Assembly: GCA_026122225.1 (NCBI GenBank)
Contig: JANEZZ010001953.1
Span: forward strand, 1,426,001 to 1,490,000
Reading direction: 5' to 3'
DNA from: Heloderma charlesbogerti
Lineage: Eukaryota > Chordata > Lepidosauria > Squamata > Helodermatidae
DNA: 64,000 nucleotides
The notes beneath the pieces were generated by a model. That model did no database searches. It worked only from the letters and a program-made list of their open reading frames with translations, and was not told the DNA's origin. The position numbers and the translations under genes are program-made. Of the stretch, positions 62,201 through 64,000 are shown piece after piece. Numbering within the stretch: position 1 is the first letter of the stretch; each line of letters begins with the position of its first letter.

Positions 62201-63957
62201 TGCTCCTTCCAGGAAAATTTTGTGCCGTCCTCAGGGACAGAATATTTTTCAGACAGAGGGTGATGTTTGTTTATTGATTGATTTAATGTCCCACTCTTCC
62301 ATCAAGCTCAAGGTGGCATATGTGGTCTTTCTCCCCCATATTATCCTCACAACAACCCTATGAGGTCAGTTAGGCATCTCACAATCAGTTTTGAGGTTAA
62401 AATACCCCTCACAAAGGAAGAGAAGCTTTAAAGTTGCTTGTGAAGTAGAATCTTCCCTGAGAACAAATAAAAGGTTTTAAAATACCTTCTGAGGTAAAAA
62501 TTGCCCTGTTGAGAACAAAGATAATTTTGTAATGACAGTACCTAACCTCTGTATCTGTAAGTATGACCGTGCATATCTGTGTCTTCTACAAGTAATGGGA
62601 GAAGCAGCTATTAAGACAAGTGGTCCGGGCTTTTCTGGACTGTCAAAGTACTTTGTATTATCTCTGTGTAGGTTCTGCTAAAGATTTAATCTGTACACAT
62701 TTTATGGATGGGATGAGTGAACTAGCTATGGCTTATATACTCCAAGGTGTACTGAAGGCCCTTGATTACATTCACCACATGGGATATGTTCACAGGTAAG
62801 CAAGACAGTTGCACTTAAGGCAACAAAAAGCAAATTTTAGCTGGTTGGTATCAATCCCACTATCCTGGGTCCCACAAAGAATTAATGAATTGTAGTAATT
62901 GTGGGATAACTTCATTAGAAATCCATAGGCTAATGGTAGAACTGCAGTGACCAGAGCTCCTTGTTTGGGAGACATGACAGTTAAGTTAGTTCAAAACTGG
63001 TTTAAATTTGTAGTGTCAACAAACAACACAAGAAAATTTCCCATTTTGTGGCACTGGAAACATGATTAGGCAGAAGGAGAACCAAAGTGAACTGAGCTGA
63101 TCTTCATCCTGCCCCTTGTAGGAGGGCACCATCCAAACTGCCACAGGGGCATACTGTGAATTTGCCACACATGTACAAACTCTGTCTAGTATATGGAATT
63201 CTGAGAATCTCAGCTCTTAGTTAAAAAACAACATGTGAGGACACATACACACTCCTATCCATATTGTTTGTGTAGAAAAATCCCTCTGGGACTCAGGCCT
63301 TCTTGCCATCTAATGTTGTCTTTTTACTAGTGTAGCACAATTACATTGTGGAGCAGGCCACCCCACCCTCCAGTCTGGTACATACATGCAGTCCAAGCTG
63401 CCATATTTCCATGTTTAACTATACATTTGTGACCAGGACAGGGGAATGAGCAACAAGTGTGCCCAGCTAATCTTATCAGCTTTGGAGCAGGGGGAGGGGG
63501 CGGGTTGTCTTGAAGTTTCAAGGCTTCAGCCTTTTCCCCAGGAATAAGCAGAGGTGGCAAAGTTACAGTGCATCAAATGCCTGTGTGCTCTCTGCTCAGG
63601 TCAGTATTGCCCCAGCTCAGCAGCTAAATGCTTGCTGGGTTTGTCTATGATCCATATTTGAAGAGCCAGGCAGAGATATATAGTATTTTCAGATGTGAGA
63701 CATTTGCTTTCCCAGGTATAAAATGGAGGAGGCTTGGGTGGGTGGAGGTCTGTGGCTGCTTTCTCTCTATCCTCTTTGCATGCAGGAGTGTGAAGGCCAG
63801 TCATGTCCTGATTTCTGCAGATGGGAAAGTGCATCTTTCTGGCCTGCGCAGTAACCTAAGCATGATCAGCCATGGTCAGCGTCTCAAAGTAGTTCATGAT
63901 TTCCCCAAGTACAGCATCAAGGTCCTACCATGGCTAAGTCCAGAGGTCTTGCAGCAG
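47138..63957 (+). CDS. STRADA: STRADA, 5' half of the gene (LKB1-activating pseudokinase)
   Basis: STRADA (STE20-related adaptor alpha, LYK5) is a cytoplasmic pseudokinase. With MO25 it binds and allosterically activates the tumour-suppressor kinase LKB1 (STK11) and keeps it out of the nucleus. Eight coding exons from ATG 47190 give 251 codons in consistent phase, matching human STRADA from [14 protein letters not shown] onward; the full protein should be about 430 residues. Kinase-fold positions: glycine-loop region [13 protein letters not shown], beta3 VTVRRINLE with Arg instead of the catalytic Lys, catalytic loop [13 protein letters not shown] (HRS, not HRD), and LSGLRSNL where DFG should be. 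These substitutions are those of known STRADA. The wording distinguishes it from STRADB. The C-lobe and the WEF-type C-terminus lie beyond the window. Its own CpG island lies upstream. Confidence 0.97.
47226..48456 (+). other. STRADA intron 2
   Basis: G-run at 47983-47994. A MITE-like stretch near 48060-48220 with 'gccatagtttattgttttg' and 'accatagttagctggttt' segments. Nothing else. Confidence 0.5.
48457..48514 (+). CDS. STRADA: STRADA exon 3
   Basis: [19 protein letters not shown] plus one base. Matches human RWVSEKFIVEGLRDLELFG. Acceptor 'tttctag'; donor 'gtaagt'. Confidence 0.95.
49335..49742. mobile_element. ~400-bp GC-rich non-autonomous element, family C copy 2
   Basis: Starts 'gagcaatcctatggccacta' and ends 'cctatcccgataggattgca'. 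It shares 'gcggctaga', 'gccgtaaatgcagggcagcc' and 'tgccctgcattggatag' with 29190-29597. Rich in CpG despite lying deep in an A/T-rich intron. Confidence 0.75.
50120..50425. repeat. Very A/T-rich tract
   Basis: About 300 bp made almost wholly of A and T ('aaatatatttactaatttg', 'ataaatatacataaatagaa'). Low complexity; no LINE tail recognised at its edges. Confidence 0.8.
50455..51000 (+). mobile_element. CR1-like LINE, decayed 3' end
   Basis: 'gcaacaaaaatgatccagag' (QKATKMIQR), 'ttatggaatccactgccaca' (WNPLP) and 'ttggccactgtgagtaacag' followed by 'gatgctggtctaggtggac'. This is the C-terminal coding and 3'UTR order of an older CR1-type LINE subfamily common in squamates. Confidence 0.8.
51969..51997 (+). 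CDS. STRADA: STRADA exon 4 (29-base microexon)
   Basis: Two bases of Glu, then QPLRDSRRK, phase 0 at the donor 'gtaagt'. Corresponds to human EQPPGDTRRK. Acceptor 'ctccag'. Confidence 0.93.
52528..52645. repeat. Short palindromic repeat (family D), copy 1
   Basis: 'gcaatcctatgcatgtctac' on the left against 'cttctgagtaggcatacata' then 'ggattgtg' on the right, with 'aggtaagtgaatatagg' between. Very common squamate element, no coding capacity. Confidence 0.75.
53305..53615. repeat. Palindromic MITE (~310 bp)
   Basis: The left arm has 'gggttcacacaacatgctaa', 'gtggttgagtgttggttgtc' and 'ttgaaccatgggttatcgtg'. The right arm has 'cacggtaacccacgatacaa', 'acccacggttcaacaacaac' and 'ccacactcaaccactta', which pair inversely. 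Confidence 0.75.
54268..54352. repeat. Short palindromic repeat (family D), copy 2
   Basis: 'ggttgcaattctgtgcacac', 'gagtaagcctcagtgaatgc', 'acttacttctgagtaagcat'. Partial inverted symmetry. Confidence 0.7.
55020..55108. repeat. Short palindromic repeat (family D), copy 3
   Basis: 'cacaatcctatgcatatcta', then 'gtaagccccactaaattcag', then 'gtggggcttacatccagg', ending 'tatagtattgcagcc'. The central 'gccccactaaattcagtggg' is itself palindromic. Confidence 0.8.
55355..55457 (+). CDS. STRADA: STRADA exon 5
   Basis: [34 protein letters not shown] plus one base of Gly. Human: [20 protein letters not shown]. It carries an internal Met (MSSYLP) used as start in some mammalian isoforms, and the first beta strand of the kinase-like fold. 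Confidence 0.96.
55458..57150 (+). other. STRADA intron 5
   Basis: A LINE-type 3' end in antisense (56560-56640, (TTTA)n then 'cacccttcccaggacagttt'). The remainder shows nothing recognised. Confidence 0.5.
57151..57272 (+). CDS. STRADA: STRADA exon 6
   Basis: [41 protein letters not shown]-lobe: glycine-loop region, beta3 with RR where active kinases have the VAIK lysine, then the start of helix C. Phase 0 at the donor 'gtagag'. Confidence 0.97.
57986..58224 (+). mobile_element. CORE/MIR-like tRNA-derived SINE
   Basis: Head 'gccagcatggtgtagtggca' (A-box region), B box 'gggttctagtcc', CORE segment 'gactttgggccagtcacaga' then 'cacctcacagggttgttgtg', and a 3' part 'gtataaatgcaataaataa'. The full SINE is present. 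Confidence 0.88.
58222..58251. repeat. (GATA)n microsatellite at SINE tail
   Basis: About seven GATA units immediately following the SINE tail. Likely expanded from it. Confidence 0.95.
59150..59735 (-). mobile_element. Old L2-like LINE remnant, with CR1 tail inserted
   Basis: The minus-strand frame 59854-59609 contains [17 protein letters not shown] (compare MRANKLKLNPDKTEVLLVG in the 34-kb L2). 59150-59350 reads like the later antisense L2 region ('aactgagcccagaagagact'). Between them 59355-59505 is a plus-strand CR1 3' end ('ctggaggtattcaagcaaag' ... 'gccccttccaacactatgat'). Confidence 0.75.
60045..60329 (+). mobile_element. Sauria SINE, nearly complete
   Basis: tRNA-like head with B box 'gagttcgatccc' (60107-60118), conserved body 'gtagccggctcaggtcgact', 'cagccttccatccttccgag', 'ggcaatggcaaaccacccc', and tail 'aggaacctttccttttcc'. 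Sauria SINEs are squamate elements mobilised by BovB. Confidence 0.92.
60335..60405. repeat. Short palindromic repeat (family D), copy 4
   Basis: 'agtaagctccattgagctca', 'gtttccttctgagtagacgt', 'gtataggatt'. Partial copy directly after the Sauria SINE. Confidence 0.7.
60939..61047 (+). CDS. STRADA: STRADA exon 7
   Basis: [36 protein letters not shown] plus one base of Gly. Helix C and beta4-beta5; [12 protein letters not shown] is the hinge. Acceptor 'gttttcag'; donor 'gtaggt'. Confidence 0.97.
61048..62671 (+). other. STRADA intron 7
   Basis: Family D-like repeat around 61765-61915 ('agtccattgaacacagtgag', 'atgcttacttgggagtaacc'). An antisense CORE-SINE fragment at 62265-62390 ('attatcctcacaacaaccct'). 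The remainder is unclassified. Confidence 0.55.
62265..62390 (-). mobile_element. CORE-type SINE fragment (antisense)
   Basis: The reverse complement gives 'ctgacctcatagggttgttg', 'tgaggataatatgggggag' and 'ccttgagcttgatggaagag'. This matches the CORE and 3' part of the SINE family at 57986. Confidence 0.75.
62672..62795 (+). CDS. STRADA: STRADA exon 8
   Basis: After the split Gly: [40 protein letters not shown] plus two bases of Arg. C-lobe helices D and E, ending inside the catalytic loop (VH-R). Confidence 0.97.
62796..63785 (+). other. STRADA intron 8, nothing recognised
   Basis: About 990 bp without recognised repeats or genes. Ends in the pyrimidine-rich 'tttctctctatcctctttgc' before the acceptor. 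Confidence 0.6.
63786..63957 (+). CDS. STRADA: STRADA exon 9, pseudo-active site
   Basis: Completes Arg, then [60 protein letters not shown] replaces HRD and GLR replaces DFG. WLSPE corresponds to the APE-type motif. Phase 0 at the donor 'gtatgt'. The next exon lies beyond the window. Confidence 0.97.
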
Positions 63958-64000
63958 GTATGTTAAGAGTCTTTCGTTGTCTCATTTTCTTTGCCTTCAA

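Noticed and set aside
47138..63957. Assignment as STRADB
   Set aside because: The N-terminus [24 protein letters not shown] and ELHVSKFF match STRADA; STRADB has a different N-terminus and a different beta3 region.

Overview
The window is animal nuclear DNA, almost certainly from a squamate reptile (probably a lizard). Two intron-containing vertebrate genes lie in the same orientation. The sequence around them is filled with retroelements typical of squamates: BovB (RTE) LINEs, L2-clade LINEs with the 3' end that reads 'gaaccgcccagagagcttc', CR1 LINEs, Sauria-type and CORE-type tRNA-derived SINEs, a Penelope-like element, a Tc1 transposon, and many short palindromic MITE-like elements. I see nothing bacterial, and no CRISPR array, operon or provirus. 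The species cannot be fixed from the sequence alone.

Region 1 (1-30,045): the 3' half of POLR1A, the largest subunit of RNA polymerase I. I traced 18 coding exons on the + strand (1685 to 29859). Every splice phase agrees, and together they encode the last ~908 residues, including the bridge helix, the trigger loop, the acidic insertion and the conserved C-terminus. A polyadenylation signal lies at 30008-30013. The ~6.8-kb intron 10334-17159 holds a nested stack: a minus-strand L2 LINE split by a Tc1 transposon and by a Penelope-like element, which is itself split by another L2 3' end. The Penelope copy retains a hammerhead-ribozyme-like motif.

Region 2 (30,046-44,100): repeat-rich spacer. 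It contains two short tandem blocks (31.7-32.4 kb), an L2 LINE with one premature stop in the visible reading frame (33.06-35.09 kb), a CR1 LINE with a 504-codon open frame (minus, 35.6-38.0 kb), a decayed CR1 with a SINE inserted (plus, 39.4-41.1 kb), and two blocks of a ~143-bp tandem repeat in opposite orientations (35.1-35.5 and 41.6-42.5 kb). It ends with an L2 fragment and twin palindromic elements.

Region 3 (44,100-64,000): the 5' half of STRADA, the pseudokinase that activates LKB1. It begins with a CpG island and a non-coding first exon (donor at 44558). Eight coding exons (47190 to 63957) encode the first 251 residues, and the gene runs off the window end. The catalytic residues are replaced as expected for STRADA (HRS for HRD, GLR for DFG, Arg for the beta3 Lys).

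The two genes have unrelated jobs: rRNA transcription, and polarity/energy signalling. As I recall the human map they are on different chromosomes (POLR1A 2p, STRADA 17q), so their adjacency here is either a lineage rearrangement or an assembly join. The repeat-packed 30-44 kb interval is where to look.
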